The position numbers and the translations under genes are program-made. This document shows, one piece after another, positions 11,901-38,172 of a stretch of DNA of 64,000 bases. How positions within the stretch are numbered: position 1 is the first letter of the stretch; each line of letters begins with the position of its first letter. Origin of the DNA: Thereva unica (Eukaryota; Arthropoda; Insecta; Diptera; Therevidae); NCBI GenBank assembly GCA_949987705.1, contig OX465286.1, forward strand, positions 20,473,676 through 20,537,675. Reading direction: 5' to 3'. The notes under the pieces are model-generated. The model saw nothing but the letters and a program-made list of their open reading frames with translations. It was not told the DNA's origin and did not search any database.

Positions 11901-11985
11901 ATCAGAAAGTTTTATTTTTCCGAAACCCACTTCCTATTGGAAAGTTAATTGGTATCATGTAAAATTTTCGGATCGGAACAAAGTG

Positions 11986-12770
11986 TTTTTTTTTTTTTTT
12001 TTTTTTTTTACAAACATAACGGACTTACGTCCACTTTATAATTGATTCGAATCGCATTAACGATGTAGCTCAAAATTATGCATATTTCAAAATTAAGTTA
12101 TCGATGACATGGTTTAATTCCTGCCAGTTTACAAATCTCAAATCCAAATTCTTCTCATTTGCATTTGCGCATACCCTAGTTAAGACATTGTTTTTAGTAT
12201 AATCAGATTTGAAAAAGTCTAGATAAAATATTGAGTTAGATCTTGTGTTTCTTCGCGGCACAGTATAACACAATTCGTTGCGAAGCATTGAACACTCTGT
12301 GACACCATTTACCAATTTATACAAAAATTTCAAATCACAAGAGACCCTAAGAGACGCAAGAGATGGAATATGAGAAAACGCTGATAGGTTTGTATAATTG
12401 TGATCAATGAAAGGGTCAGGTAAACCTGCCCGTGGCGCTAATATCCTAAAGAACTTGTGTTGAACAGTTTCGATTTGCTTAATATGAATTTGAGCAGTTG
12501 GAAACCATATCGGTGACGCGAACATCAGAAGTGGTCTAACTAATAGTAGATATAAAGTTCTAAGAGTAGTTGGCGATTTAAACTCTATCGCAGTTCTTTT
12601 CACAAATCCTAACATTTGGTTGGCTTTATTGACAATATAATTTCTGTGCGCATCAAAATTCATTTTGCTATCAAAAATCACTCCAAGGTCTCTTATTTCG
12701 CTTACTTTGTCTAATATCCCCGTGTTACCATTGATTTGACATTTGAATTTGATTGTCGAATCTGTAGATT
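11986..12770 (-). pseudogene. 5'-truncated jockey/CR1-like LINE with poly(A) tail
   Basis: The minus-strand frame 12768-12076 reads the RT C-terminal region: LGVIFDSKMNF, then LVRPLLMFASPIW and IETVQHKFFRILAPR, about 230 residues ending in a stop. It is followed by a short UTR and a 24-base poly(A) run, seen as T at 11986-12009 on the plus strand. Starting in mid-RT with an intact tail is the classic target-primed truncation. The open frame is intact here, so the copy may be fairly young, but the catalytic part is missing. Confidence 0.85.
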
Positions 12771-14051
12771 AAAATTTTAAAGTGTGTAATATTAGCGAGT
12801 TTGTTTTAATTAATTTTAAAATGGATTATGTTGAATTATATACACAGTGTTTCTGACTTAAATGCTAATCCATTCCTGGGTATATTTGGAGAACAAAATA
12901 GCATTAGCATTATCCACTGAGATGTAGTAATTGTGTATTTTTCAATTCGGTATAAAGAACATAAACTTGAGTGGCTTCGTTTAGAAGATTTGTAAGTTTA
13001 AAATCGATATTTTCGAACCATCCAAAATTAATCCATTTTCAACAACTTTCTCAGAAAAATGCATTATTAACCGTATTCTTCCCCCCGACAATTAACTAAA
13101 AAAGTTACATCCACAAGAATGGCCTAGGTCATATATTTTTCCACATAGTAGAAAGTTTTAACGAGGATTGGCTCTCTAGCAACCAGATACAATATTCCAG
13201 CCTGTTGTCCAAATCAGCAGTCAACAGTCCGTGCACAGGTGTCTAATCGTGGGCAAAGACCTTTTGTATGTATTTTCCTCCAAATTTTGCATCTGGACAT
13301 ATTATGCTGTTCTACGTCTATGTCAGGGTCCTTTTGGCGCTTTGTTACCTCTTCTGTTTTTCGAAGCCTTTGGAATGTTCCTGTGAATACTCTGGCGTCA
13401 AGTTACGTCTATAAGGAAATTGACGGATGCATTCCAAACGTAAGTGCCCATAAGTGAATATATCAACATATTCTTCGTTCAAACAACAAGTTTTATTTTA
13501 CTTTAGTTATGAAATTTGAATATTTGTATGCTTAAAGTTTCATTGTTGAGACTCTCGAAAGAAGCGTTGGTTTGTGCTGGAAAATTTTTCAATACCACAC
13601 GTCGATCAACAGCCATTTGACCAATTATTAAATTGAGGGCAACTCTGAGATTTTTCGCTTAGCCTAGCCTAGCGTTGGCTAAGAGTTCGGTATCGTCATG
13701 TCTCAGCAGTGTCGGCTGTACTAGACGAAGTGGGAAATGCAGTCGAAGAAACCTTGTGTTCAAAATAGAAAATATTAGAAATGACGCATCAAAAAGATGG
13801 TATTGCCATTGACACACATCCAAATAATTAGGATGAACATTTATTCTTTAACAGCAATTTGAAACATAGTATAAATGTCATGATACTGAGTTTTACCAAT
13901 TAAAATCTGAAACAATTTAATAAGGAGTTTCAAATCGTGCATTTACTTAGTGCTCACTTTTTTTTATTTATCGTTTTAAACCTAAAATTATAATATTTAA
14001 CATTAAATAATATACATTATTGAATTTCGTAGTATTTAACATTAATTAAAA
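12771..14051. other. No recognisable gene
   Basis: This is intergenic or distal-intron DNA of the PMCA gene. It holds only a short hairpin near 13660-13685 (CTTAGCC...GGCTAAG) and no credible coding frame. Confidence 0.5.
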
Positions 14052-14338
14052 AAGGGCCCTTAAATTAATTGATGACGACACCGTTTGCTCCACCATCGAC
14101 CCCTTGAGCCACCGTAGGAATGTAGCAGCACTGTCAAAATTTTATCGCTACTATCATAGTGACTGTTCCTCTGAGATAAACGCTCTTCTGCCTCCACGGC
14201 AATCTTACACCCGTAACCTATTCCCCGCCCCCCGTACTAAGCTTGCCGCTAGGCATTGCACCATGACGTGACAAACGACATGAGGGACTAATAGTACAAA
14301 GGATGATTCCTGAGTTTAGCACTACCATATAAAAAAAA
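14052..14338 (+). pseudogene. LINE family B 3' end fragment
   Basis: It encodes a degraded match to the C-terminus of the LINE at 38173-40379: RALKLIDDDT region, then LSHRRNVAALSKFYRYYHSD and the shared 3' UTR (GCATTGCACCATGACGTGAC...), ending CCATATAAAAAAAA at about 14338. It is 5' truncated. Plus orientation is opposite to the PMCA gene. Confidence 0.8.
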
Positions 14339-14899
14339 CTTCCATGATGCTCAGAAGTTTTTTTACTCTTTATTTCCGATACCGATATTGCATTCCAATG
14401 ACCAAGAGCAATAGTTTAGGATTATTCTATGGAATAATTGCCCCCAGCAAAACTAATTCCGAATATAAATGTTATTGGACTTTCGGATGAGGTGCGTTTG
14501 GAAAATCGGAATACATAGTTCGCAATTTCCGAATACATATTAATTTACTTTTTGATCCGAATACGTAGTAGGTTCCCAGGACCGATTCCCGTTTGCACAG
14601 TCGAAATCACAGAAGAAAAAGAAATCCCATTTCTGTTTGGGCTAAGAAATTAAAAACAGCGGATCAAACAACATGGAAAATGGTTGCAGAGTTTTAAAAT
14701 GTCCGAGAATATGTAGGCTGTGTGAATAGTGATTACAGTAACCCTTATAAAATGAGCCAGGCGCCACAGCATTGTTCTTGCACTTTCAAGTCGCACAGTA
14801 AGGAAAATTTTGCGCAAAATAAGTTACGGGCTGATGTACAACTATTCGAATGCAATTAACATAATCATAAAACACCAATATATTAAATTATAAACTTAC
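14339..14899. other. PMCA last visible intron, no exon found
   Basis: I searched this and the DNA to its left on the minus strand for the expected PMCA C-terminal exon (WGRGHPE-like residues) and found none. Confidence 0.5.
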
Positions 14900-29302
<14,403 letters not shown>

Positions 29303-29350
29303 CTGTAATAAAAAATATAAATTCATAATTATTTTAGAAGAGTAAAAACA

Positions 29351-29840
29351 GCTTCAGAGGTTTGGGTTAACCCTATTTCATCCCCTTAGGGGATGAATTT
29401 CGAGTAATCGCCTCTTAGTGGATGTCCACGTCATTATAGGGATGCACTGTCCAAATTTCCGCCCTATAGCTCCAGTAGTTTGGTAACCCCATTTCACCCC
29501 TTTAGGGGATAAATTTCAAAAAATCGCTCTTAAGTGAATGTCCATGTTATTATAGTGATGAACGGTCAAAATTAAAGCCCTTCAGCTCCAGCGGTGTGGG
29601 TTAACCCCATTTCACCCCCTTAGGAAATGAATTTCGAAAAATCGCTTCTTAGTGAATGTCCACGTCATTAAGGGGATGCACTGTCAAAATTTCAGCCCTA
29701 TAGCTCCAGCGGTTTGGGTAAACCCCATTTCACCCCCTTAGGGGATGAATATCGAAAAATCGCTTCTTAGTGGATGTCCACATCATTATAGGGATGCACT
29801 GTCAAAATTTCAACCCTTTAGCTCTAGCGGTTTAGGTTGT
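29351..29840. repeat. 118-bp tandem array, four units
   Basis: Units begin GCT(T/C)CAG.GGTTTGGG at 29351, 29469, 29585, 29703 and 29821 (partial), spacing 118, 116, 118 and 118. Each has TTTCACCCCCTTAGGGGATG and GTGCACTGTCAAAATTTC-like blocks (orientation as read). It lies just 5' of the first PMCA coding exon on the gene strand. Confidence 0.85.
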
Positions 29841-30090
29841 GCGTTGTCTGTCAGTCAGTTACTTTTTATACAATAGAAAAAAAAGTAAAGAAAAAAATCC
29901 CCTTACAACTTATTGAACCCCATTTCACCCCCTTCAACCCTTTTTTTTCTCCATAAAAAGTAGCCTACGTCCGTCTCCAAGGTATAAACTATGTCTGTAG
30001 CAAATTTCATCAAAATCGGTCCAGTGGTTTAGGCGTGAAAGCGTAACAGACAGACAGACAGACAGACAGAGTTACTTTCGCATTTATAAT
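29841..30090 (+). repeat. Repeat tail with GACA microsatellite
   Basis: After the array comes AAATTTCATCAAAATCGGTC, CAGTGGTTTAGGCGTGAAAG, (GACA)n and CTTTCGCATTTATAATAT. This block is a widespread arthropod repeat terminus; I cannot say which element class it belongs to. Confidence 0.6.
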
Positions 30091-30790
30091 ATAACATATC
30101 TGATGTTACCAATTCATTCAGGATGCAACAGGAAAAGTCCTCTTTTTTATTGCTTTGCACCCTTTCCTAATAACTCACCGCAAAAAACAAGAACCCAGGG
30201 AACAGATGAAACAGGTAAAAAACTTCGAGGGAATACAGTCCGTTAATTTTATTACTTTGTATACCTACCGGAAACGTATCATAAAAACTCGGTTTCTGAA
30301 AATTTGTTTTACTACTTTTGCTGCCGTATTTGATGTTTTACCTTTTTTCTTCGGACAGTATTTTTTTTCAGGCCTTTCTAAGATTTGAAACAAATAATTT
30401 TAAACCAGAATTGTCTAATCTTTCAATTGGTGGCATTAATAATGTTCTACGATATACATTAGCCGAGATATCAGGCGTAGAGCGTAAAAAATGGTGAAAA
30501 ATCGTACTAATTAATTAATTAAAAAAAAACTAATCAAAATAGCGAAAAACGGAAACTCACTTCCACCTTCTGGGGTATCCATACATCTACAAAAAAAAAT
30601 CAGATTTCTATCTCTTCTAGTTTGGCTACAATGCGTGACGGTACGCACAATCAGACACACAAATACACAGACACACAGACACACACTTTCTTTTATTAAT
30701 ATAGATAGATCCGAATTAATTGAACATATCTAATGAAGAAATGCTAAAATAAAACAAAGTAACAGTTCTGGGCCGTCCACAGACTGATTG
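30091..30790. other. No recognisable gene
   Basis: AT-rich DNA upstream of PMCA with an (ACACAG)n-like patch near 30650-30690. Confidence 0.5.
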
Positions 30791-33440
30791 TTTTTTTTTT
30801 TTTTTTTTATATGAAAAAACCAAGCTTAGGTGTAACCCTTTGTACTACCAGTCCGTCATGTCGTTCAGTTCATGGTGCAATGTCTAGTAGTAAGCTTGGT
30901 TTGAAGAATAGAGGAGAATAGGAAAGGTTAGAGGGGGTCTGGAGGGTGTATAAGAAAATGACGATGGACCTCACGTTTGAACTCTAAGGTATTGTACGAG
31001 TTCGGAAATACCGACTGCGGGAGATTATTCCACAGTCGAGTTGTTCTATTCATAAACGAACTTCTAAACCGTATTGTGCGTGAACGAGGGGGCTGTAGGG
31101 TATGGGGGTGAGCCGAGCGGGCTAGTCTTGTGTTGCGGGAAAAGTATTGCCGTGAAGGCAGGAGGTCCTGAATTTCGGTGGAACAGTCGCTATGGTAATA
31201 GCGATAAAGTATGGAGAGGGCTGCTACATTCCTACGGTGGCTCAAGGTGTCTATGGAGGCGCGAAAGGGGCCATCACCAATGAGTTTGAGGGCACGATTT
31301 TGCACCTTGTCGAGACAAGCCAAGGTGGTTTTTGGGGCGCCTGCCCAGATATGCGAGTTGTATTCGAGGCGCGGCCGAATGTAGGATTTGTATATTGTAG
31401 CCAATGCGGCTGGCTGGAGGAGGAACTTGCATCTCTTGAGAAATCCAAGGCATTGGGAGGCTTGTTTGGCGATTTGGAATATGTGATCGTTCCATCGCAG
31501 ATGCTCCGTTGAAGTTACCCCTAGGATGTTGAGAGTTGAGTCAGCCGTTAGATTCACTCCATCCACCGAGACAGGAGGAAGGTCGGTACAATTTTTGTTG
31601 GAGATCAGACAGTGCTTCGTTTTTGTGGCATTGAATTCGACTCGGTTCATTTCGCCCCAATGAAGAATCGATTCGATATCCCGGTTGATCGAAGCCGACA
31701 TCAGTTGACGGTGGTAAAGACAAGGTCTGGCACGTGCTTGTCTTATATTGTCGAAGGAGTAAGAGAAATTCAGAGTACCGTCATCAGCGAAGCAGTGAAG
31801 TGGGTTGGAGGGGATTGAGAGCAGATCATTAATGAAGATTAGAAAAAGTGCGGGTGAGAGAATTGACCCCTGGGGAACTCCGGCCGAAATGGCGTGGGGG
31901 TTGGATTCGACGCCATCCAATATTACCTTGATTGAACGGCATGAAAGAAAGCTCTTAATCCAGTTCCTTAGACCTAAGTGTATACCAATAGCTTGGAGTT
32001 TATTCAACAGAGCTGGGTGCCATACTCTGTCAAAAGCCTTTGATATATCTAGAGCAACTAGGCTAGACTCGCCAAAGCTGTGAATGCTTTGGTTGATACG
32101 CTCGGTTAAACACACAAGCAGATCGCCAGTAGACCGTTTAGATCTGAAGCCGTATTGCCTGTCGTGTATAATTTGGTTGGATTCTAGATATTTCATCAGC
32201 TTTTTATTGATTATTGTCTCCATGATTTTGGAGAGAACAGAAGTAATTGCTATTGGGCGGTAGTTTAAGGGGTCGCTGGCTTCACCTTTTTTTGGGATTG
32301 GCTGAACATGAGCTAGTTTCCAAGAGTCGGGATACACTCCGGAGAAGTAAGACAGGGCAAAAAGTTTGCGCAGAGGTTTAGCCAAAGGTGAGGCACATTT
32401 TTTAAGTACCATAGGGGGGATTTTGTCGGGGCCAGTGGATTTATTGACGTCGAGTTCATTGAGACACCTAAACACCTCGCGAGTCCTGAAGTGAACTCCG
32501 TCCATTGAGTGGGTGGTATTCTCGAGAGTGGGGGGTGACATAGCAGCATCGGGTAAAGAAGAATTTGCGGCGAACAGAGAAGCTAATAGGTCGGCCTTGG
32601 ATTTGCTTTCTGTTATCACTTCCTTGTTGTGAATAAAAGGAGGTGTTGAGGAGGAAGTAAAATTCTTCTTGATGGCAGTTACCAAGGACCAGAAGTTTTT
32701 GCTGCCTGTAGTGGAGTTAAGGATCTTACTTCTCAATCTATCATCAAATGATGATTTGACTTTCCTGATGATGGAGTTACAGGAGTTTCTAAGTTTGACG
32801 TACTCACGACGAAGTGGCTCATTAGGCGAACGTCTGTATGCTCTATAGGCGGCTTCTTTAGCTTTGATTGCGTTCATACATTCCCCATTGAACCATTTGT
32901 TCGGCCTAGGCTTCACAGATTTGGTAGAGTGAGGGATGAACAAGCGCATACCCGCTCGAATAATTTTGGTGACACAGAGGGCCGCATAGTTCGCATTGGC
33001 ATTACGGAAACACAAATCCCAGTCAGTGGCCTGGAAGAAGCGAATAAGACCCAACCAGTTGGCTTTCCCATAGTGCCACACAGTTCTTTTAGGAGCTGTG
33101 GTGGTTGTGGTCGAGGATGGATATGGGAAATAAGCGCTAATTAGTTTATGGTCCGAGTTGCCAAGGGGTGAGCTAACCTTGATGGAGTACCGCGTCTGAT
33201 GGGAAGTAAGAAACAGGTCAAGGAGATGGGCTCCTTGACCTGGAATATCAGGGACTCTCGTCGGACATTTGACAATTTGGTGCAAGTTGTTGAGGCTCGC
33301 AAAGAGCTCGGCGTCTTTGCCAGGAACACTGGTACCATTTGAGTAATTTAGCCAATGTACATTGTGAACGTTGAAATCACCCGCAACAATGATTTCGCTT
33401 TCCGGGTGTAGCAAATACGAGGGACTTGTCCAAGTGAGGT
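30791..33440 (-). mobile_element. LINE family A, long copy with poly(A) tail
   Basis: A jockey/CR1-type non-LTR element: truncated endonuclease plus complete RT, a short 3' UTR and an 18-base poly(A) run (T at 30791-30808). The frame upstream of 33414 extends 20 codons to a stop near 33474, with LTWTSPSYLLHPESEII suggesting the endonuclease continues but is cut. Target duplications were not identified. It is the best-preserved retrotransposon in the window. Confidence 0.9.
30928..33414 (-). CDS. LINE family A endonuclease/reverse transcriptase, 828 aa, 5'-truncated
   Basis: Residues 1-90 hold the C-terminal half of an APE-type endonuclease: VAGDFNVHNVHW, HLLDLFLTS and the SDHKLISAYF catalytic region. 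RT spans about residues 320-620: KSTGPDKIPP, NYRPIAITSVLSKIME, YGFRSKRSTGD, ALDISKAFDRVWH, ISAGVPQGSILSPALF and the catalytic box HCFADDGTL. The C-terminal region has RPRLEYNSHIWAGAP and LSHRRNVAALSILYRYYHSD. No frameshift or stop occurs over 828 codons, so the RT could be active, but the missing endonuclease start makes autonomous movement unlikely. It is in the same orientation as PMCA and upstream of it. Confidence 0.9.
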   Translation of the reverse strand: MLHPESEIIVAGDFNVHNVHWLNYSNGTSVPGKDAELFASLNNLHQIVKCPTRVPDIPGQGAHLLDLFLTSHQTRYSIKVSSPLGNSDHKLISAYFPYPSSTTTTTAPKRTVWHYGKANWLGLIRFFQATDWDLCFRNANANYAALCVTKIIRAGMRLFIPHSTKSVKPRPNKWFNGECMNAIKAKEAAYRAYRRSPNEPLRREYVKLRNSCNSIIRKVKSSFDDRLRSKILNSTTGSKNFWSLVTAIKKNFTSSSTPPFIHNKEVITESKSKADLLASLFAANSSLPDAAMSPPTLENTTHSMDGVHFRTREVFRCLNELDVNKSTGPDKIPPMVLKKCASPLAKPLRKLFALSYFSGVYPDSWKLAHVQPIPKKGEASDPLNYRPIAITSVLSKIMETIINKKLMKYLESNQIIHDRQYGFRSKRSTGDLLVCLTERINQSIHSFGESSLVALDISKAFDRVWHPALLNKLQAIGIHLGLRNWIKSFLSCRSIKVILDGVESNPHAISAGVPQGSILSPALFLIFINDLLSIPSNPLHCFADDGTLNFSYSFDNIRQARARPCLYHRQLMSASINRDIESILHWGEMNRVEFNATKTKHCLISNKNCTDLPPVSVDGVNLTADSTLNILGVTSTEHLRWNDHIFQIAKQASQCLGFLKRCKFLLQPAALATIYKSYIRPRLEYNSHIWAGAPKTTLACLDKVQNRALKLIGDGPFRASIDTLSHRRNVAALSILYRYYHSDCSTEIQDLLPSRQYFSRNTRLARSAHPHTLQPPRSRTIRFRSSFMNRTTRLWNNLPQSVFPNSYNTLEFKREVHRHFLIHPPDPL

Positions 33441-33576
33441 GTAGTTAGATAAATAAGGAGGCTAAGATCCGCCAAGGCGAGGATCAGAAGATCAGAAATC
33501 CGTCGCAACCCAGCTCAATTTGCTCAATTTTTTTTTGTTTTTCTATCTTTGGCTGATATTCTGTCTTTCACATAAA
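33441..33576 (+). repeat. A-tailed retroelement end
   Basis: It ends TCTGTCTTTCACATAAAAAA (about 33552-33576), the same terminal motif as the SINE at 23286, but the body does not match it. A different SINE or LINE 3' end is possible. Confidence 0.4.
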
Positions 33577-33889
33577 AAAAAAAAGATGGAGGCGCGGGTC
33601 GCTGTAGTGCAAATACGTTCGGAGAAAACATTGGTACACGTGATCACGGATTTGCCGAAAGCATCTTCTGTCACATTAAAACAGCAATACATGATGAGGT
33701 GAAGCGCCTGCCTCTCATCTCAGAAACTTTGCGCATAAAATAGCCCCTGTTAGTCCAGGACAAAGCGGGTAAAAATCTCTTCGACTTCATTAGATCCTGG
33801 CAGCAGTTAGTGATGCAGGTTGCGCCTGGGCGCAATCACGGTGGTACGATAAAACCACATAGCTACGCAGAATCAATCATATCATATTT

Positions 33890-33965
33890 CTAGCTTCGAA
33901 CTAAGTTTACTACCAGACATTGCCCCAGGAAGTAAACGACATGACGAGCCGCGAGTATAAAGCTA
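33890..33965 (+). repeat. Diverged LINE A/B 3' UTR fragment
   Basis: CTTCGAACTAAGTTTACTAC, then CAGACATTGC and GTAAACGACATGACG, align with the 3' UTR box of families A and B. No coding part is attached. Confidence 0.5.
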
Positions 33966-34084
33966 AGTTAAATGTGCGTTTTCGATGCGTAATAGATCAA
34001 CTTCCTTAGTCATATATCGAAGAATAGAATACTTCCATCCGCAGATGGAAAAAAGGACGAAATTCTCAAAATAAAAAAAACTCG

Positions 34085-34280
34085 ATGGCAGAGGCTACTC
34101 CACTCGAGGATGACAAATACAGTATGACGACTGATGCATCCGATTATGCAATTGGAGGCGCATTGAAACAATTCAACAATCAACGGTGGCACACAGCCTT
34201 CTATTCACCTGCGAAACAAAAATACTCTGTATTCGGTCGCGAACTTCTCGCTACATTTCATAATAAAACGTTCATAACGG
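34085..34280 (+). pseudogene. Ty3/gypsy RNase H fragment
   Basis: The plus frame reads YSMTTDASDYAIGGALKQF, then FYSPAKQKYSVFGRELLATF, the conserved TDAS...GA.L and QKYS...RELLA motifs of gypsy RNase H. The frame stays open to 34375, but the rest is unrelated. No LTR was found nearby. Confidence 0.75.
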
Positions 34281-36232
34281 TACATACGACAGATCTTGAA
34301 AAGAAAATCATAAGACAAATGTTTCGAATGACGACACAAACTAGGGCAAACAAAGACCTTGAACAAAATGTATGACGGAATATTAAATTGAAATGACGAA
34401 ATTAAATTGATGCAGACTGCATTAAGCCGTGTCGTTTACACGGTATGTAATTAGCTGTCACTTTTAGTTCGGCGATTAAAAAGTGAATAAAATTACATGC
34501 AAATTTTCGGTATTTTCAGATTTCCCCCCGCTGGCTTTTCGTTTATTTGATTCTTGAAGCTCTTTAAAACATTTCTGCTTCATATTCCAATAATAAATCC
34601 TAATTTGGAGATAAAAACTCACAATTTGATGCATTCGAATGTATATACGGCAGTTGCATTAAATAAGTTCATTAAATAAGTGAACTAAATTAATGCAGGC
34701 GAGTGAGTTTTCACGGCTACATCAAATTAAATTCAATTATTTGATGCAACCGTGTAAACTCACTCATAGTTAAACACAAATAATTCTATGTAGAAACAAG
34801 GTTTCGGCTTGGAAGATTTGAGGAAGAATATTAGCCAGGAATGGCAGAACAAAAGGAAAAAGACGTGTACGTTGTTCAAAAAATGTAATCGCATTAAAGA
34901 TATGTATGATACAAACTGCATCCTGAACTTGTAACTAAACTCCTCTCTATATTTACCGTTTATTCATTTTTACGCCTTTTCATCAACGAACTCAACGCAT
35001 ATACCCGTATTATCTGCTTTTGCTGCAAAACTGCATTCATATATCCATTCATTGGTCCATAAAACAGATTTACACCTTCTATATTACTGTTTAATTAAAA
35101 CCGCCCCACCTTATCTTTTTAAAATAACCCCGTTACGGTCATATTGCCATTGACAAATTAGTTCTACACACAAAGCATCAAAGAACATTCTTCCTTTTGA
35201 CGAAGTTAAGCATATCCTTTATCCTATTTTTGCATTGACATCTACATTTCCGTTTTTGAAATGTGTATAGCTGTATTCCTGTATTAATTATTGACTAGCC
35301 GACTAAGACTTCAAAGTGCACCAAACCAATATTGTGGACTGTTAACACTCCGCTCTTTGATTTAAATTATGTGTGAATTAATAAAGCATACATAAGAGAT
35401 ACAACAAGGCAGCAGAAATTCCAATGATTAAATCTTATGAAGAGAAAGATAATTTTCTTATTAAAGCCTATATAGAGGTAAAGCTAGTATTATAATCAAT
35501 TTTGCAATTAAAGTCAGTAATTGGATCCAGATCCAAATAATGAATAAAAATTTCAACAAATTGTAAACATTGATACAGCACCAACGTGTTCTTCTATCCA
35601 AAGCTTAATACAAATTATTTATGCTCATAAACATAACACATCCAAACAAAACGAGGCGGATCGATGATAAATTCTGCCCATCATTTTAAAATCATGACTT
35701 TTTTCCAGCGCATTCACCTCAAAAAAAACTACATATGCATCCATCATCTTTTCCGTCAACTTTTATGATTGTTTACATTTTAGCTACTAACGTTTTTAGC
35801 ATAATACCACCATTTCTAACCATCACAGATCATACAATAATTATAATTCAATCGTTTATGACGTTAAGAATGCAAATTTCAATAGTACTTTTCTTGGCTC
35901 TACGGCCCAATTCCACAGTCTTGGCCCCCTTCAGGTACTTACTTCTTCCAGATGTCTCTGTGCTCCGCAGCTTATCTTCAGTTTCTTGTTTATGAAGAGG
36001 AGTTTTACTACATCAGTCTTAACACCGTCTTCCCACCTTGATCCTTACCGGCAAGTGGTCTTTTCTCATCTGATACTGGCTTTCATCATGACTTTTTTCG
36101 ATATCAGATGATGTCATCCATTCTTTGAACATGACCGGGGCAGTAACTTAGTACATGTGTTGATAGTTTTTACACACTTTGTGTAAGTCATGAAAATTCG
36201 TGATTTTCCATGCATTTTCCAGGCCCAAAAGG
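34281..36232. other. No recognisable gene
   Basis: AT-rich DNA. A weak inverted similarity (GCCGTGTCGTTTACACGG near 34425; ACCGTGTAAACTCACTC near 34750) may be a decayed MITE of about 350 bp. Nothing else can be supported. Confidence 0.45.
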
Positions 36233-36610
36233 CCCAATTATAATGAACGGATTTGAGCGAATTGGATTGTAAAAAAAACGCATTGGATCATATAGGAAAT
36301 TGATTGGTTATAATAACACATCTGCTTGGATTAAAACATCGAAGCTTATTGTAAACAAGAGTGCAAAAGATTCCTTCATTTTTTGTTTTATAGCCACTTT
36401 TGGCTTTATTATGTTTAACCTCGCTGATGAGTTGTACGCCGGTAAACATTTTTGCACTTATACATTTAACGTTATGTGTATTAAATTTTGGACAGCTCAA
36501 TGCGGCAAATACTAATCTTTTAATCGGTTAGGTGTTAAATGTATGCTAGAAAACCGGATTTGACAGTTCAATACGTTTTGTTGCGCTCAAATCCATTCAT
36601 TATAATTGGG
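36233..36610. mobile_element. 378-bp MITE
   Basis: CCCAATTATAATGAACGGAT and GCTCAAATCCATTCATTATA then ATTGGG form ~27-bp terminal inverted repeats with a few mismatches. The interior has no credible ORF. Target duplication unclear. Confidence 0.65.
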
Positions 36611-36628
36611 GTTTATAATATATGTATA

Positions 36629-37215
36629 CAGGGTGTGGAAAAGGTCTGGGAACGGTTCGATATTTCCTGAAGGGTAGGTTTTCGTGAAAAAAGTTTGTAG
36701 AAAAAGTAGCTCAGCTTGGAGGGTAGAATCATTTGCACATGAAAGTCACTCCCACCCACTCACCCCCTCGCAGGGGGTGTGGGTAACTCTAAAATTTTAA
36801 ATAGCAACCCCCATTTTTTTTCACGGATTATGATTCTCCGAAGAAAAATATGAAACTTTTGTCTTAAAATTTTTTTTATCCGAAGCTTCCCTGCACCCCC
36901 AAAACGAATTTTTAGGACTTTTTCCACCCCCAAAAATTCGTTTTGGGGGTGCAGGGAAGCTTCGGATAAAAAAAATTTAAGACAAAAGTTTCATATTTTT
37001 CTTCGGAGAATCACAATCCGTGAGAAAAAATAGGGGTTGCCATTTGAAATTTCAGACTTACCCCCACCACCTGCGAGGGGGTGAGTGGGTGGGGGTGAGT
37101 TTCGTGTGCAAACGATTCTACCCTCCAACCTGAGCAACTTTTGCTACAAACTTTTTTCACGAAAACCCACCCTTCAGGAAATATCGAACCGTTCCCAGAC
37201 CTTTTCCACACCCTG
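36629..37215. mobile_element. Palindromic CAGGGTG element, copy 1
   Basis: 587 bp, starting CAGGGTGTGGAAAAGGTCTG and ending with its reverse complement, with TA on both sides. The two arms are inverted copies for nearly their whole length, so it could form one long hairpin. A related copy lies at 60118-60859. No coding capacity. Confidence 0.85.
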
Positions 37216-37217
37216 TA

Positions 37218-38170
37218 TATATACAAAGTTTCATATACGATACAGAATAAAGGTCAAATTGGATGTATAGTTGTTTTCAAACCTCGTGACATCCCGCGCA
37301 TGTTCCCCAGCTAAGCTCTTAAAAATGTTTAAAAGTTCAGACAAAAGCTTCAGTTAACTCCTCCTATCAAATCACTTGTTGCCATGTAATCAGTCGCGAC
37401 TGCGTATTGCCAAAGGGAGGTGTATCTTTCTGGGACTTCAATGATTATTAAAAAAATTTACAAATTATGACTGAAAAACACCCGTTTTTATATATTTTTT
37501 TTATTTTAAGGTTTTTATATTTTACACATATGCCACAGAAATAATTTGTAGTAATTTCTACTAAAAAATACGATATTTGTGTTTTTATCACTTTGATTAC
37601 TAGATTTTTGACATTTTCCGCCAGTCGCAAGCGCGCTTCTGCCTGGGGAGGTTGTGTTGCTTGCGGCTGCGGAGAACTCTCAATTTATGAATGAAAATGC
37701 TCATATCTTTAAAAGAAATTTTTCCAGCAATTCTTTTAATTTATTTTAAATTTAGGGATGAGAAATATTTAGCATAATTATAGTAAAATTATGCTTATTA
37801 CGATGGATAAACTGCCTTTGTTGAGCAGGAGTTTTACATGCTTTTACATGTTTTACAAAGCTCTGCTCAATACATATAAAGATTACTTAACTTTATTCAT
37901 CCGGCATGCGCACATCCCCTCCCAAATTATTTTGTTAAGTTTTTTCTGCGTTTGTTGCCTTTTTAAGTTAAAAGAGGGGAAATGATAGAACAAAATTTAT
38001 GAAATTGGGCAACGAGGTGCGCAGAACCCTTCAAATTATTTGTGTCACGGCGTTTGAAAACTTCTATACATCGAAGGGCGGATGTACAACCAAAACTATC
38101 GATTGTGGGCCGGTCGGCCGATCAAAATACGTTGGGCTTATGGGTTTGATGAAAATGTGGTTGTACATCC
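37218..38170. other. No recognisable gene
   Basis: AT-rich DNA with short chance frames only. Confidence 0.5.
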
Positions 38171-38172
38171 AA

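Noticed and set aside
29351..29840. CRISPR-like array
   Set aside because: The repeated units are contiguous 118-bp tandem copies without unique spacers, and the genome is eukaryotic.
31192..31512. Plus-strand 106-codon ORF, conserved at 48234-48569
   Set aside because: It is the antisense shadow of the LINE family A reverse transcriptase; its conservation follows from the sense copies.
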